A stretch of DNA of 64,000 nucleotides, from contig NC_085052.1 of NCBI RefSeq assembly GCF_963662255.1, positions 14,235,151 to 14,299,150 of the forward strand, written 5' to 3'. Below, in pieces: positions 24,401-38,000 of this stretch. This stretch comes from Cinclus cinclus (lineage: Eukaryota; Chordata; Aves; Passeriformes; Cinclidae). Numbering within the stretch: the stretch's first letter is position 1; each line of letters opens with the position of its first letter. The notes under the pieces were generated by a model. The model had not been told where the DNA came from. It ran no database searches and saw nothing but the letters and a program-made list of their open reading frames with translations. The translations under genes and the position numbers were made by a program.

Positions 24401-27400
24401 CTGATCCAGGAGAGCATCACGGAACTGGCAAGAGAGGAATTCACATCTCAGGACTTTTCCATGTTTAGTGCCAGAAGCTCCATTCCACTACTGGCAAGCT
24501 CCCATCTTCTGGAAAACACCATGAAAACTTTTCTGGCGTCAGTTCAGAAGTCTTTATTATGATAAGCATACAGAGGGTTGTGTGTGCATCAAAACAAAGA
24601 TCCATTTTTTCAGGGCTGGGCCACGGAAAGAAAACACATGGCCTGGGTGGCAGAGACTGTTGTCCTCAGTGTTCCCTCCCCAGTCCCTCCTGAACAGGCT
24701 GTTGAGCCTGTGACAAAGCTGGCAGCCCTACAGAGCCTGAACATCCTGCCTGGCGCAGAGCATGGGAAGAATTGGGGTGGAGAATGAAGGGGCACACATC
24801 CGGCCCAGAGCTGCTCTGGGGCAAACTGGAAAGCCCTGACCAGTGCCAACACTTCAAATCAGCCTTCCAGTGCAGAGGTGATGGCCCCGTTTTTGAGAGC
24901 TTTCTTCCAAGTAGAGGCCCCACTGCACTTTGCTGTAGGGCTGGAGAAAACAACTGTGCACAGGAGAGGCAGCTTTATCAGGGAGGAGAGTGAAAGGTAC
25001 TTAGAGTCTGTGGTGGGGAACAGTTTTCCTATAAGAGGTGAGGGTGCTGCAGGCACCCAGGCTCTCTCGTCTGACAAGTTCTGATAGCTCTGCCCACACT
25101 TGGCTGAATATGGCAGAGCTCATGTAAATCATCAGTCCTAGCAAGACCAGGCTGCTCTTGCACCCTGAAAAGCCATCAAATCCCTCTGCAAGGAACCTCC
25201 CCAAAAATGGACCAATCAACATTTGAACCCAAACCAGAGAAACTCATCCCACCTTGCTGCAGCACATCTCAGAGCTTCCTAGGAGCCCAGGAGAGATCTC
25301 TCTTCAGCAGAGACCAAGGTCTGGAGTTCTGGCAGAGCACCACAGCTGAGTAAGTATGTGGTAGACATGAACATGTGATGTTAAAAGATGCTTTACCCAG
25401 GAAAAGCGAAATGGTAAAGCAGAAAGTGTCTGGGAATTAAAGCCAGAAGCTATCAAATTAGAAATAAGGCACAGATAATTATCAGTGAGGCAGATCAACT
25501 ATATTAACAAGAGAAATGATACATTATTACTTGGCATATTTGGAAACTCCCTCCACTATTATTAATGGTCTTCATGTACACTTTGGGTGTCTCTGGAATG
25601 CACAATTGAGTTGAATACAGCTGCATCAGATGCAACACAGAAACAAAGAAACAAATGTTCATAAACTTGAACCCTTTGACCAAGGATTTTGAGTAGCCTC
25701 CATGAAAAAAGCCCTACAATAAATGGAGAGATGGAGAGAAAATAATCATGGGCCATTCTGTGAATGTTCACTACCAGGCAGTGACATGCAATGGTCTCAC
25801 CCTGACAGGATGCCTTCAGCCAATCAATTCCTGGTGCCTCAGGCTGCTCCACTGGCACATTGTCACCTTAGAAGTCCTTATTCCAGAGAGATTGATTTAC
25901 GAATGGGGTCTAAAAGTCATAAGGTTTAAAAATATTGCAACATATTTTCCATTATCTTAGTTTGGGCCCTTTAGGTTGCACTCAAGTCACATTTAAAGCT
26001 TTAAAAAACCCCAAAACTCAAACCAAAAAGTGAGGTAATTAAGACAGGAGGAGCAAGTGAAGATGACAGCTGCTCACTTGGCTCCAGAATCAGGAGCTAA
26101 CAATATTAATATTATGGGACTTGCAATGATGATACAAAACATTATAAAAACTCTTCTCCCAGATATTTGGCATTTTCCTCTGACCTAAAACCTTAGCAGG
26201 GACAAGAAGAGCAGACTGGCACAAGCTTTTTTTCCACACCAACTTCCACATGAAGTTTTTGCATCCATTTCTGACATGTCCTAATGGATCTGCCAGTTCT
26301 CATCTTGGACACAACTGAGCAGCTGCCAGATCCCCAAGGAGGTCTCAGGAGAGGAATTGCCACTCTGCATGTTTCCATGCTGTTCACAGGAAGAATGGAT
26401 GCACCAGCTCACCTGGGGAGCTTCTCCAGGGCACCTGCTCTGCTGAAGGCTCCATATGCAAGGAAGGTGGCCCATAAATGGGGTGTGTTGCAAATGAGGC
26501 TGTCTGGGCAGCAGAAGCAGCTGTGATCACAATTTTCTCCTTCATGCCTTCCAGCCATGGCCAAAACCCACAGTTCATCTCTCATCTACCTATCTTTGCT
26601 GCAAACAGAAGGAAGACTGCATCCCTGGCTGAATGCCAACATTGTGGTGCATTTGCAGATAAACAAAAGCTGATCAATGGACTCACAGCTGGTGAAGGGT
26701 CATTTGCAGATTGAACTGGATAATCTTCTTGGGGCAATATTCTTTGAATAATATCTGTTTCAGTGGAGCCACACAGAAGGAAAAATGGCTCATATTGAGA
26801 GGCAGGGATGTAGGATGTGAGAAAGAGTGAAGCGCAGTGACTAGGAAAAAAGATTGAGTTGCAATAGTCCAGCTGGACTCAAAAGCCTAAAATCTTTTTA
26901 TTAAGTGAACAGACCTGGACCAGAGATATATGAATGATGAGCATAGAGCATAGAGCAATATATACACTATTAGTGGCTCTACTACCTGCTGAAAACTTTG
27001 GTGTCTAAGTTTCAGAAAGATGTAAAACTTTGAAAACAAGTTGAGAATCAAGAAGACAAGTGAGGTCAGCAGAGACCACTTTACAGATTGAAAACCAATC
27101 TATTTAATATGATATAATGACAACTTGCAAGCACCAACAAGGAAAAAGGGATTTTAATAGCAGAGTTACTCAGTCTTTTGGAAATGGGCAGAACAAGATC
27201 CAATAGAAGCTGAAGTCAGCCAAGTCAGAGCAAAAATAAGACACAGGTTTTTGGTAGAACAATGATCTGCCCAGAGATCATAGGACAGTGTAGTTTTTTT
27301 CCCTTACCTTTAGGTCCTTCAATATATTAGGGCTTCTATTTCCAGGCATGAAGTAGAAATAACTGGGTGACAATTTCCAGCCTGGACTCTGCAGAGGGAC

Positions 27401-28883
27401 AGACTGGGAGAGCTCTGTGTTTGTGCTTGCCTAAAGGAGAAGGCATTATTGGGTTTGCACATCCTGACCCCCTCCACACTGCCTACACCCCTGCCCAGGT
27501 GTGTGTTTGCTATGCCTTCCTCTCTATAACATCTGCTTTATTTTTGCCTCCACATTTACAGGTCATTAGGAGAAGAGATTTCTGAGATTTTGTGGGAGGT
27601 AGACAGGCACCAGTGGTTTCTGAGTGTTTTTACAAAAATGGATTTCTGACTTACCTCTCTTTCTCTTTTTTTCTCTTTTTTTTTTTTTTTTTGGACCAAG
27701 GAATGGAAAAATGGAAGAAAGTGATTCATAAACTCAGTCAGTGGCATTGCCCTAGTTGTGTGCTAGAAGATGGGCTGCAGTATGTTCACTCACAAGCCCT
27801 GTGTCTTATGGCCATTAGGATAAGCCTGTGCTATGAGGAAAGGAAAGGCAAATCTTCACTAATTTTGCTGGTGGAATGAGTGGTTCAATCTGTGCGTACT
27901 CATGCTGGTTAACTGCTGCCAGCTGCCTACAGGAACATTAACTAATAAACACTTTCCCTAGATTGGAGACTGCTGTGTTATCAGCACAGAGACCCTGGAC
28001 TGCTTTAGTGGGTCTATACCTGAGGGCACACTGATCACACCAGAGTCCCTGCAGGCATAAATAATCACTACTGGCCAAGGAACCTGGGCCAGTACAAGCT
28101 CTTCCTACAAAAGGCAGCAATGCCTGGCTGGGAACTTGTGGCTTGATGTACCTTAGGGACATGGGAATGGCTCAGTGCCACAGTGAGCCAGCTTTGGTCC
28201 AGCAACAACATCGGGAAGACAAGGGAAAAAGGCATTTTGCCACCTGCAAAAGGAGCTGGCAGTCAACAGAGTCCAGTTAAGGGCTGATGACCACAAGCAT
28301 GTTCAGTTTCTTCATCCTCATCCCTTCTTTTCCCAGAGGGGCATTTGGGAGCCTGACCCACCTTCAGGGGCCAGCCAGGTGCAAGAGCTGTACCAGATGT
28401 AGGGCTGTGAGAGCTCAGGGCACAGGGAGGTGTGCAGAGGTGTGCTGGTGCAGAAAGGGCTCTTGGGAACACATTCAATGAAGAAGGAGCAGGATCACCC
28501 TGTCTGTGATAGCTCCCAAGAGCTCAGTGGGATGTGTGACCCTGAGATAACCCTTGCAGGAGCACTGGCTCCCAAAGATTGCTGCCACTTGTCTCTTTAT
28601 AATGCTGTGCACAAGGCAGAAACCAACAAGCAACAAAGTTTCATTGAATGAAAGTATGACCCATTCAAGGAGGAGACATGAGCTTGTCTGTCCTTGGCAG
28701 AGAAGGTGGCGAGACTGATGTCCCAACATCTGTCAGTGCAAGTGTGATTCAGAAGAAGTAAATGCCCTTGTTGTACAGTCAGTAGCTTCAGTGAGAGGGA
28801 CTCTGCAGTACAGCCTGCTCTGCTGGGGTCTCCTAGCCCTGAGCAGCCAGGATGACGTGGCTCCTCTCCCCTTCAGGTTCTTC
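21450..28883. other. CPN1-ENTPD1 intergenic region
   Basis: No coding exon, RNA gene or recognisable transposon was seen. The right end should contain the ENTPD1 3' UTR. No consensus AATAAA on the minus strand lies within the first few hundred bases after the ENTPD1 stop, only a weak TATAAA variant near 28594-28599, so its poly(A) site is unresolved. A near-tandem AGAGAATAAGATG pair lies at about 23280-23305 and a T17 tract at 27676-27692. Confidence 0.6.
27676..27692. repeat. Poly-T tract (T17)
   Basis: A run of 17 T preceded by two TTCTC-interrupted T stretches. No transposon body is recognisable next to it. Confidence 0.9.
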
Positions 28884-29090
28884 CTAAACAATCCCTTTCT
28901 GCAGGCACTTGGGCTTGTGGAAGAGAAGCCAGGCAAACAGGAGCACAGACACCAGCACAAGGGAGCACAGCACCATCAGCCCCACGTAGCTGCCATGGGA
29001 GAGAGGGGGCCCAGCTGGCTCCTCTGCAGGGATCATGTTGGTCAGGTTCAGCATGTAGCCCAGGGTCCAACCTGCATCACTGCTGCCAAT
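28884..29090 (-). CDS. ENTPD1: ENTPD1 terminal coding exon 10 (apyrase region 5, TM helix 2)
   Basis: Residues 444-511 and a TAG stop. [20 protein letters not shown] is apyrase conserved region 5. A 22-residue membrane helix follows, then the short cytosolic tail [11 protein letters not shown]. The tail contains one cysteine. Confidence 0.97.
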   Translation of the reverse strand: MGSSDAGWTLGYMLNLTNMIPAEEPAGPPLSHGSYVGLMVLCSLVLVSVLLFAWLLFHKPKCLQKGIV

Positions 29091-32000
29091 CTGGAACAGA
29101 AGAGCAGAATCAGTGCTGTGGGGCTGCCTATGGCATTGCATGAGCAGTGGCACCCCCTGGGGATAAAGGGCCAGGCTGTGTGGCAGGGGCTGCAGACAAC
29201 TGCTGGGGTAGAGCCCTCCCCACCATGAAACACACCTTTCCAAGGAAGTGGATCATTTGCCAGTTATTTTCAGTGAACCCGTAGCCATTTTCCAGGAGAG
29301 AAAGGATGTAGGCTCCAGAGAAACAATATTCACTCAGGTACTTTTCTTTAATGTGGTGATATGCTGTCTTCACCTAGGCAAGGAGGCAATCACCAGACTG
29401 TTAAACAAACCTTCCCACTGCTCCAGCTTGTGCCTGAGGATTCCCTGCAGGTGCTGGAGGGGGGATCTTCCCCATCTTGCTCTGGACGTCAACCCCAGCC
29501 ATTTATCCTACAGAAAAGTATCAGCAGCCCCAGCCTACTGCAGCAAGCACAGCTCACCTCTTGCCAAGGCTGGGCACAGAAGCTCTCAATGGTGCTGGTC
29601 ACTTTGTTCAGGGCAAGGGGGTTTGCTGCACTGGTCAGGTTCAAAAAGTTCATCACAAAATAGAAAGCAGAGAAAGCCTGTAGGAGAAAAATTATTTTAA
29701 TCCGACTAGGCCACAAATCCCAAAAAAGAAAATTAGTTTATTTATAGATAGAGAAATATAAGAAGCAACATCACACACACAAGAGCAGGAATGTTTTCAA
29801 GGGTAATGTCATTCTGAGATATATGGTTCAGAGCTGCTGAGAGGTGGAGGCAGGAATTATGATATCCTCAAGAACTTCAGTGAGCTCTTTCCTTTTCACA
29901 TGCCAGTGGCACAAGGTGAACACTGATTGCCATCAAACCATGATCCCATTTTGGCGACTGAGTGAGATGAGTGTGCAACCAATATCACCATGAAGAGCAG
30001 AGGTGATTGTCTGAAAGAATTGTACAGAGGCCCATTATATAATCCAAGCTCCAGAAAGCCCATCTCTGACCACAGCCAGTAGCTGATAGGTAAAAGGCAA
30101 CTTAGGAACAGGGCAGAATTGTGTTAGTGATTGTGTTTTCCCTGGAAAGGGAAAAAACCACAGGATTGTGTTTTCCTTGGAAAGCCTCACAATCACTGAG
30201 CAGCTCTTACAGCTCTAGGACTGATGCTCAGCATGGTATCACATGTAACATCTGTTCAGAGCGTGCACTGTCAACACATCATGTCTGGGAAGCAGACAGG
30301 TGAGCTGACTGGTTTCAGTAGCATTCAGACACTCCTGGGTGAATTTCAGATCTGATACCACCACTGACCTCAGGGGAAAAGGTTTGCAGAAGCAGTGTTC
30401 CTGCCTGCAGCAGGCTCTCCTGCCTCTGCTGCTGGATATCAGGAAGGACAGCTTAAAAAGTGGGTAAATAGAGCACTGCAAGGAGATGGATTAGGATGGG
30501 AACAGTGTAGTCCTGGTAGGCCAGTATTTACTGGGGTAGCTCTTAACTTGTCTGTCCTCACAGCAAGTGCAGCACTACTTTTGTAGTTACATATCTAAAA
30601 AAACATCTTGTAAATGATTTCCTGCCTCAGTCATGAAGAATGCACTCTAGCATTACTCTGAATTTCTGCTCTTCTGACATTCTGGATTACAGAGAGTTGA
30701 AGAATGAGTGAAGACTCACCCCAAAATCCCCTTGTAATGGAGGTAGGTATATCTCATTGAAGGAGCAACTGGAGTAAGGACAACTGCTTTTGTTGAAGAG
30801 TTTCTGGATCCTTTCTCGGCACTTTTGATAGTCTCCCTCTCCCTTTATGTACAGCTGGTCGAAAGGTAATTGCTTTTTCTTGTCTGATGTGCAAGGGTTT
30901 TTGAAGAAGTCACTAATATTTATAGTCCTCTCATAACCCTTGTGAAAGCATGGGTCAGGGAGATCGCTGTTCTCCATGGTCTGAAAGTAAAAACCAATCC
31001 AAGCTGTTACACTTTGCTCTAGAATAACACCCTGGGAAAGGACCACAAGGAAGAGTGGCTCTTGTCACAGTACATCACATCCAGGTGCATACATCAGGCA
31101 AAGGGATAAGGAGGGGTTAAAGCACTGGCTGTGCAGGGGAAGATGTGGGTACTGCCACAGCCTCCCTGTAAGAACCTGAGCAAATTATTTTAAATCACAG
31201 TTTTTGAAGCTGTGCTGTTGATTTGGGTTTCTCAGAGATAGTAAAATGTCACCTCCCATGAGTACTTCAGTTAAATGCAGTTGTCTTGCTATCCCATACC
31301 CAAGAATCAAGGCATCTCAAATTGGTAGTGCTTTTGAAAGTATTGACTGTCACCTCCTTGAGCACCTCATGCCCAGTCTGTATGCAGAGTAATGACATTT
31401 CCCTAATCCAGACTAAGAGGTGAGCTGGGACACAGCAACTTTTACAGCACCAGTATCCCAAAGCTGGAGGGCCCAGGATTGTTCAATTACAGGTGTACAT
31501 GTACTTGCCTGTAGGTCCATAGCCAGTTTCTTTTGCAGAGCCTGGTCCTTCCCATAGCAGAGAAAGCTGTGCGTGTACACTTGGTAATCCTTGCCGTAGA
31601 GACGGAAGTAGAGCTGGTTCTCTGGGGACTCAGAAGAGAGGTCCTTTGATACAAAGGTAATCTGTGTGGAGGCTCCTCCAAGGTCTAGTGCTCCTGATGT
31701 CTCACTTAAGGATTTCAGGGAGTGTAGAAGCTTTTTCCAGCCAGACTTGGAAAAAAAAAAAAAATCAAGGTAAACCAGATATATTGGGCATGGACAAGGT
31801 TTTTTTTGAGAAATGGAAAAGAGAAAGAGCTATGAGAAGTAGAATCACAGAACACAGGAAACATGAGAAGTCCTGGAGGGGTCATGAGATGAGACCTGTA
31901 ACAAGATACAAGAAAAATGCAAGCTGGTAAATAGAGAAGATGGATCATGTCCAATTGTTTGCAGGAGGGCAAAGAATATGAAATCTAATACCATTGTTAT

Positions 32001-35000
32001 GAGAAAAAAAAGTCCATTTACTGTTTCAGCTCTCAGAAGATTTATGAGCACAACAGGAAAAAAACATAGCAAAACTTTTCAGAAACAGATATATTTTAGA
32101 TCAGGAAGTGAGAAGGATGCTGTACCCAAGCAAAATTATTGAAGGTGCTGATGTTTTATTTCAGTGCTTGAAGCCTGACTATAGTGGTGCATCCTGACAC
32201 CACTAAGTACCAGGATGTACTCACAGCAACTGCTGAAGCAAGATGTGCAGCTTCCTGATCCCTGGTAAATAGCTTACAAGGGAAGAGAGTGCCTGGGACA
32301 CCTTGCAAGGCAGGACTAACAATTGCTGCAAGCCAATAATTCAAATGTACTTGCTATAGATATACTACCTGCTTGAAATTGCCCAGAAGGTAGTTAATGG
32401 TGATCCATCCATAGGCTCCTTCTTCCTGACCAGTGATGATTCTGGCACCTTGGAAGTTGAAGGGAGCTGAGCGTAGTGTGTTTCCTACTGAGGACAAGAC
32501 TTTGTCAGCTGCACTTTCATTCTGCAACCTGGATGAATGGAAGAAAGGATGGAGTGACTCTGGCTGACAGGTCTCTATGTGCTTTATTCTGAGCTGGCAG
32601 GCTGCAACTCCCCACCAAGTATCAATGGTAAGAGACTGGTCATTCATATAAGTCATCCAGCTCTAACTGACCATGGTCCTCTCTGTCACACCTTGGCAGC
32701 ACAGCTGCCTCCAGCTCTGACACTTACAGACCCCTGCAGCTGAGAGTGGTAGGTACTTGGAGCAGAGACCAGAGCTCTTGTTCTGTAGCATGTGTCCTGA
32801 TAGAAATTGCACTGTGGAGACTCCTCTCACTGTTTACTGTCACCATTAGAGAAGAAATCCAGATGATATCCCCAGGAAGATTTCCCAGGCACTATATATC
32901 TAAGATAATTTCCCTGTCCTAGCCAGGAGAGGTCTGGGTCACCCTCATGAAAATCTCAAATTGTAATTAAAGGAGGATGTGATTATAAAGTTACCTTAGC
33001 CTCTGATGGTCCTCTGTGGGGAGTTGCAACATGTTTGGGCTCAAAAATCCAGGATTAGGCCTAATACCAGACTGTGGGGTTGTTTGAGCATCCCTTTATT
33101 GTGGGGATGTCTAGCCATCAGCTTAGGCACTGCTGATCTCCTGGTGTCTCTGTGCTGCATGTGGATGCAGGAGATCACGGAGGGTTGGAGTGAGTGGGAA
33201 AACAACAGAAAAGTGCAGGGGTCTTGGGGCTCAGAGAGGTCAGCAGCAGAGGAGGGTGCCCAGCATCTGGGCACAGTGTGAGCTGGCAGTACGTCCAAGG
33301 ACCGCTCCTGAGAGGCCCCCACTGCACATCCATGGTGATCCCAGGTGCAGCGCTGCAGGAGAGGGGAACAAGCCCTGCAGTACCTGAGGAGCCGCATGCC
33401 AGCAGTTGCTCCGAGGTAGACGGGTGTCTCTTTGTGCTGTGCTGAGGGAATCACCTCTTTTGCTTGTTGTAGGCACTGTGCCAGAGAGGGACCTGCCTTC
33501 TCTGTGGCGTGGGAGTAACCTGAGATCCCAGGGCCTGTAAGAAGTAAAGACACTTCATTGTTCAGACTCCAAGCATACTTCCAGAATGCTGTCATGAGCA
33601 GGTATGTTAAACCGTATCACAAGCAGTGCAATCAGATTCAACCACCCCGTTCCTGAGGAGCTTTAGAAATCCTACAGCACCAAGTAAGCCCAGTGCATGT
33701 AGTGGGTGGTCACAGTGCCCAGCATCTGCCACCCTTTCTCTTCAAAGCAGGCTGTGAACTAGCAATGAGGGCTGAGAAAAGCCATTTCTTTAGCATGCCC
33801 TGAACATCTGCATTCTCTTCTCTGAGTCTGCCTGGGTGTGCCCTGGATCTGTGCCTGAAAATCCCTGACCCTTATATGCTGGCTTCTCCAGGGGCAGATG
33901 CTGTCATTTGTTTGTGTACTTCATGCTCACAATACAACACTGGGTGTCTTGCAGCTATTGTATCTTATTCTAACCCGAGGAAAAAATCATAGTCCCTCTC
34001 TGCCATGTGTCCCCTGGTCCCCTGGACTGCGCCAGGACCAGTGCCTGCATGCAGCACTGAGGCCCCATTTGCTCCAGCTTGCTGTATGCTCAGTGTCTGC
34101 TCATGATGTGGGATGCTGCAGCACTGAGAAGCTATCACAGCAGCCTGGTAACTGTAGGGCTCTCCCCTGAACTGCAGAGGCCTAAAAAGACCCCAGGCAG
34201 GTCTGACAACACCTCAGAATGCAGAGATTCATGATGGTCTGTGCTGCTCCTCTTTGTGTGCACCCCTGAGCTTCATCTATGCCTTCCTAAACCATACAAT
34301 ATTTACACAGCAATTAAATAGAATTTAAAAAGCACCATGACATGCATAAGTTGAGCAACCTTGAGCCACAAGCCCTGTGCATAGCTTGCACAGAAGCCTT
34401 GAAAAAGAGCAAACCACACTCTCCCCTTTCATTGCATTCATCAGCACTTCAGCAAGAGTGCATGCAGACATTTTATTTATTTAAGTACATTCCTTGATGT
34501 AGTTCTTTCCAAAAAGCAATTAATTCCAAGCATCCTGAAAACAAATGAAAAGTGAATCCATTTTTCTCCCCAGGAAAGTGGGGTGCATACAGCTCCCCAT
34601 GGGAAGCAGTGAGATACACATTATCACACAGATGTAACACTGTTTCTACTATTGAGCTCTTCCTCTAGATTTCTCCTCCCTCACATTTTTATTTATAATT
34701 TATATTATTTATAATCTCTTCTTCATCCCACGTTCCTTCCCCAGCTCCTTTTTCTTCTCTTACCTTCAACTTTACACACCTCCACCTGCTTCACCACCCC
34801 AGTGTCGTTCTCCTTCTCTGCTGGCCACTCGTATACGTAGAGGTTGGTGTGGGACGATCCCGCATCCAGCACAATCCCATACTGTGGGCAAAACAGAGCC
34901 CATATCACACCGGAGGCACCGAACCAGACCCAGTGTGTGCTGGCCACCACACACGGGGGACAAGACACACACAGCCCCTCTGTCTGCCTGCTGTGGGAAC

Positions 35001-38000
35001 ATGTGTCTTTGCTCTTCCCAGTGCAAAATTCTCATCAAAGGAAGCACAGCAGAGAAACCACCAAGTTAGGACTGGTTACTTAAGAGATGATTCCCTGTGA
35101 AGCTGTAATTTGTTTCACCACAGAGATGTAGAACAAGATGTTGAGGTGCATGGAGCCAGAAAAAGGTTAGGCAGAGCCAGCAAGGGCAGTGACATGTCTG
35201 TGAGCAATATGGACACCTAACCCCCCAGCTTGTTTTCCTCTAAGTGTACCAGCTTGTAGTACCTTAATATTCTCCGGAAGTGGCTGGTTTTGGGTCACTG
35301 CTACAGCAATTAAAGCAATTACAGCCAAAGTAGAGAGGAATCCCAGGATGAGTAGAATCGTTCTTGTTGAGGACATCTTTGGTTTGGTACCTGTGACTAG
35401 AGCAGAAAAAGGATGTTAGTATCCCAATAGCCCATCTTTCCTCACACCCCAAAGGCTTGTATTCTGCCATGTTCCTGTAGTCTTTTTTCCCTACGAAGTG
35501 TCTGCCTTTGCCCACCAGGTTATGAATGGCCTGTGTTTGCAGAATTGGCACAGCATGGTTATAAATCACACACTTTGGAGAACTTGTACCACTCTAATTC
35601 CTTAAATGTTTCAGGCATTTTGGGATAACCTATCTAACAAATTAAGACTTTCATGGTTCAATATACATGGTTAGCAATGGAATTCTGTAAAAAAGGCCAA
35701 TTATTGCTGGCAAAAAATAATCCACAACCAATATGTCATTTGAGCTTTCAGAACCAATATACATATACTTGCACTTGCTAGTGGTTAGCATGATGCCGTC
35801 TTTCATATTTTTCTGCTTTGGATAATCCTTCATGTATCCCACAGTCAAAACCTCATTTCACAACTTAGACTTGGCCAGTTTTGCAACTTTTCAATAAAAT
35901 ACAATCTTACTACATGGAACTCTAGAAAGGGTATCAGTGTATTTTCCAGATTTATAACTATGATGTAAATTCAACACTTACAACAAACAAATAGCTCCAG
36001 GGGGCATATGTGTTCCCACTATAACATGAAATCCCTTTCCACCCACGGTGATGCTCCATACCCAAAAGCACTGATCATCTGACTCTCTTGAGAAATATTT
36101 TCTCTTCTTATACACAAATACTCCAGAAGATGTTTAGAAGTACATTACAGGCCATTCAGGATGGCAACACCTTGGCGCAGGCAACCACATCAACTATTGT
36201 CACACTGTGAGAAGGTGACTGAACCTGCTCTGCATCTGCATGCCAAAACTTGTGCACCAGAGGTCTCCAGACCTCCAGAACCCATCAGTGTTCCAAATTC
36301 ATCCTGGCACTTCATATCATTTATGCAAATATGAAAAGCATTCAAGGTCTGATCAGGGTCAGCTTCTAACTGCTCTGGCTTTATGTGAGAGGTGGTCCCA
36401 GGTTCCAGAATTGCATTGTGTTACCTGACCTTACAAATGACCCTAAATCCTCAAGTTATTCTCAGAAGTTAGCTAAAGTGAAAAGAATCAACACACCTCT
36501 GGAAATCTCTAACTATAGGTAAGTAATAACTTCTTACCTTCTTAGAGAAAACGGAACCTAAAGGTGCCAGGAGAGCAGGCTTTGAAGGCAGGCCCATTGG
36601 GAATGTAACACTGACCTGGAGCTCTGCGCTCCCTCTCGTGTGAATCTGCTGAGGTTAACTGTGAAATGTGGAACATTGCAACGCTTGCACTTTGTGAGTG
36701 CCTGCGAAAGGCTCAGCATGCTTGCCAATATCTCCAAGAATGTAGCTTAAAAAAATAGTCTAGTGCACATACCAGACAGTAGGGAGTAAGAATGTATTTT
36801 ATCCAACTCTATTCAAAAATGCCCAGAACTCAGGGCTTGGAGTGATTAGAAACAGTAGAGCATGATGGCTGGGAGACCTTCCTTCTTATTGGAGAGAGTA
36901 GTTTGCTCAGGCTATGATAGCACTGAGCATGCCTGTTGAAGAAAAAACAATTTTAACACTAGAAAAACTAATTAAAGCAGATGCTATAATGTAAAATCAG
37001 CTGCACAGTGTAGATATGAAGTTAGCGTGCCTGAAATGTGAAACTGCTGCTGACAGTTGCACATCCACATAATTATTGCAACCCTTGCTCTGAGATCTTG
37101 CCTAGAGGCAACCACAAATGAATTTGTTACGTGTTTACTGTCATAGGAATGAAGAATGTGTGACTTTGCACAAGTTCTAAGACTTTCAGATTTCCTGTTA
37201 TGATGGGTATTGTCAGATTTCTGTATCTTTCCAGCAGCCACACTCTGAAAGTGCCATAATTGGCAGCAGAGCAGGAATATTGATCTCAATGTAATGGACC
37301 ATACCAATTATGAGCCAGAAATCCCCTGTCTGAAGGCAGAGGCATAATGATAATTGTCTGCATCCCACCTGTAGCCTGAGATTAGTAATTTTTTTACCAA
37401 GGCACATTATTTCCTTAACCCTGAATATGAATTTTGCCTGAATTTTAGTTCAGTATCTTGAGCACTTTTCAGGACTCTGGGGTTTGCAGATAAGCAACTT
37501 CACTGGTATATCCCATGCCAGACCATCCATCTTTGTGAGCTCTAATGCTACCAAGGAGCATTTTATTTAAATGTTTCATACAAGAAAAGGTACAAGGTGA
37601 TAAGCATAATCCAGAAGGTAGCATAACAAAGTAATAACCTTCCAAAGAACACTCAAAGTGTATGACTTGAATACATGACAGACTTGCTTAAGAAAAGCAA
37701 ACTTATTTTAAAAAAATCCAAACAAAAGCCAAACCAAAAAACCCACACTGTCAAGGATTCAATGTAGTTAAAATTCACTTGCTGTTTGTTCAGGAAGGTG
37801 AGGTATTTCAAAAAGTTCCCTTTTCTGTGCGCTTGTTTGCCTCTGTCAGCTCTAGGTGTAATTGCAGGTTCTGCAGGGCCTAAAGAATTATGTTATTCCA
37901 GCTTCCTCCAGCTCCTCTGAATGTCACATTCACACTGCTGAATGCCATGCAAACACTCCCCAGTGTCCCCCAAGTGGAGCAATACTTGACTGACTGCCAG

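Noticed and set aside
31840..31915. Possible reverse CR1 tail (AGAATCACAGAA)
   Set aside because: Only a dozen bases resemble CR1; the sequence that should follow is absent.
36541..36640. Alternative ENTPD1 first exon with ATG and GTAAGA donor
   Set aside because: The donor leaves phase 0 while exon 2 needs one base carried over; joining would shift ENTPD1 out of frame. It could serve only as a noncoding first exon.
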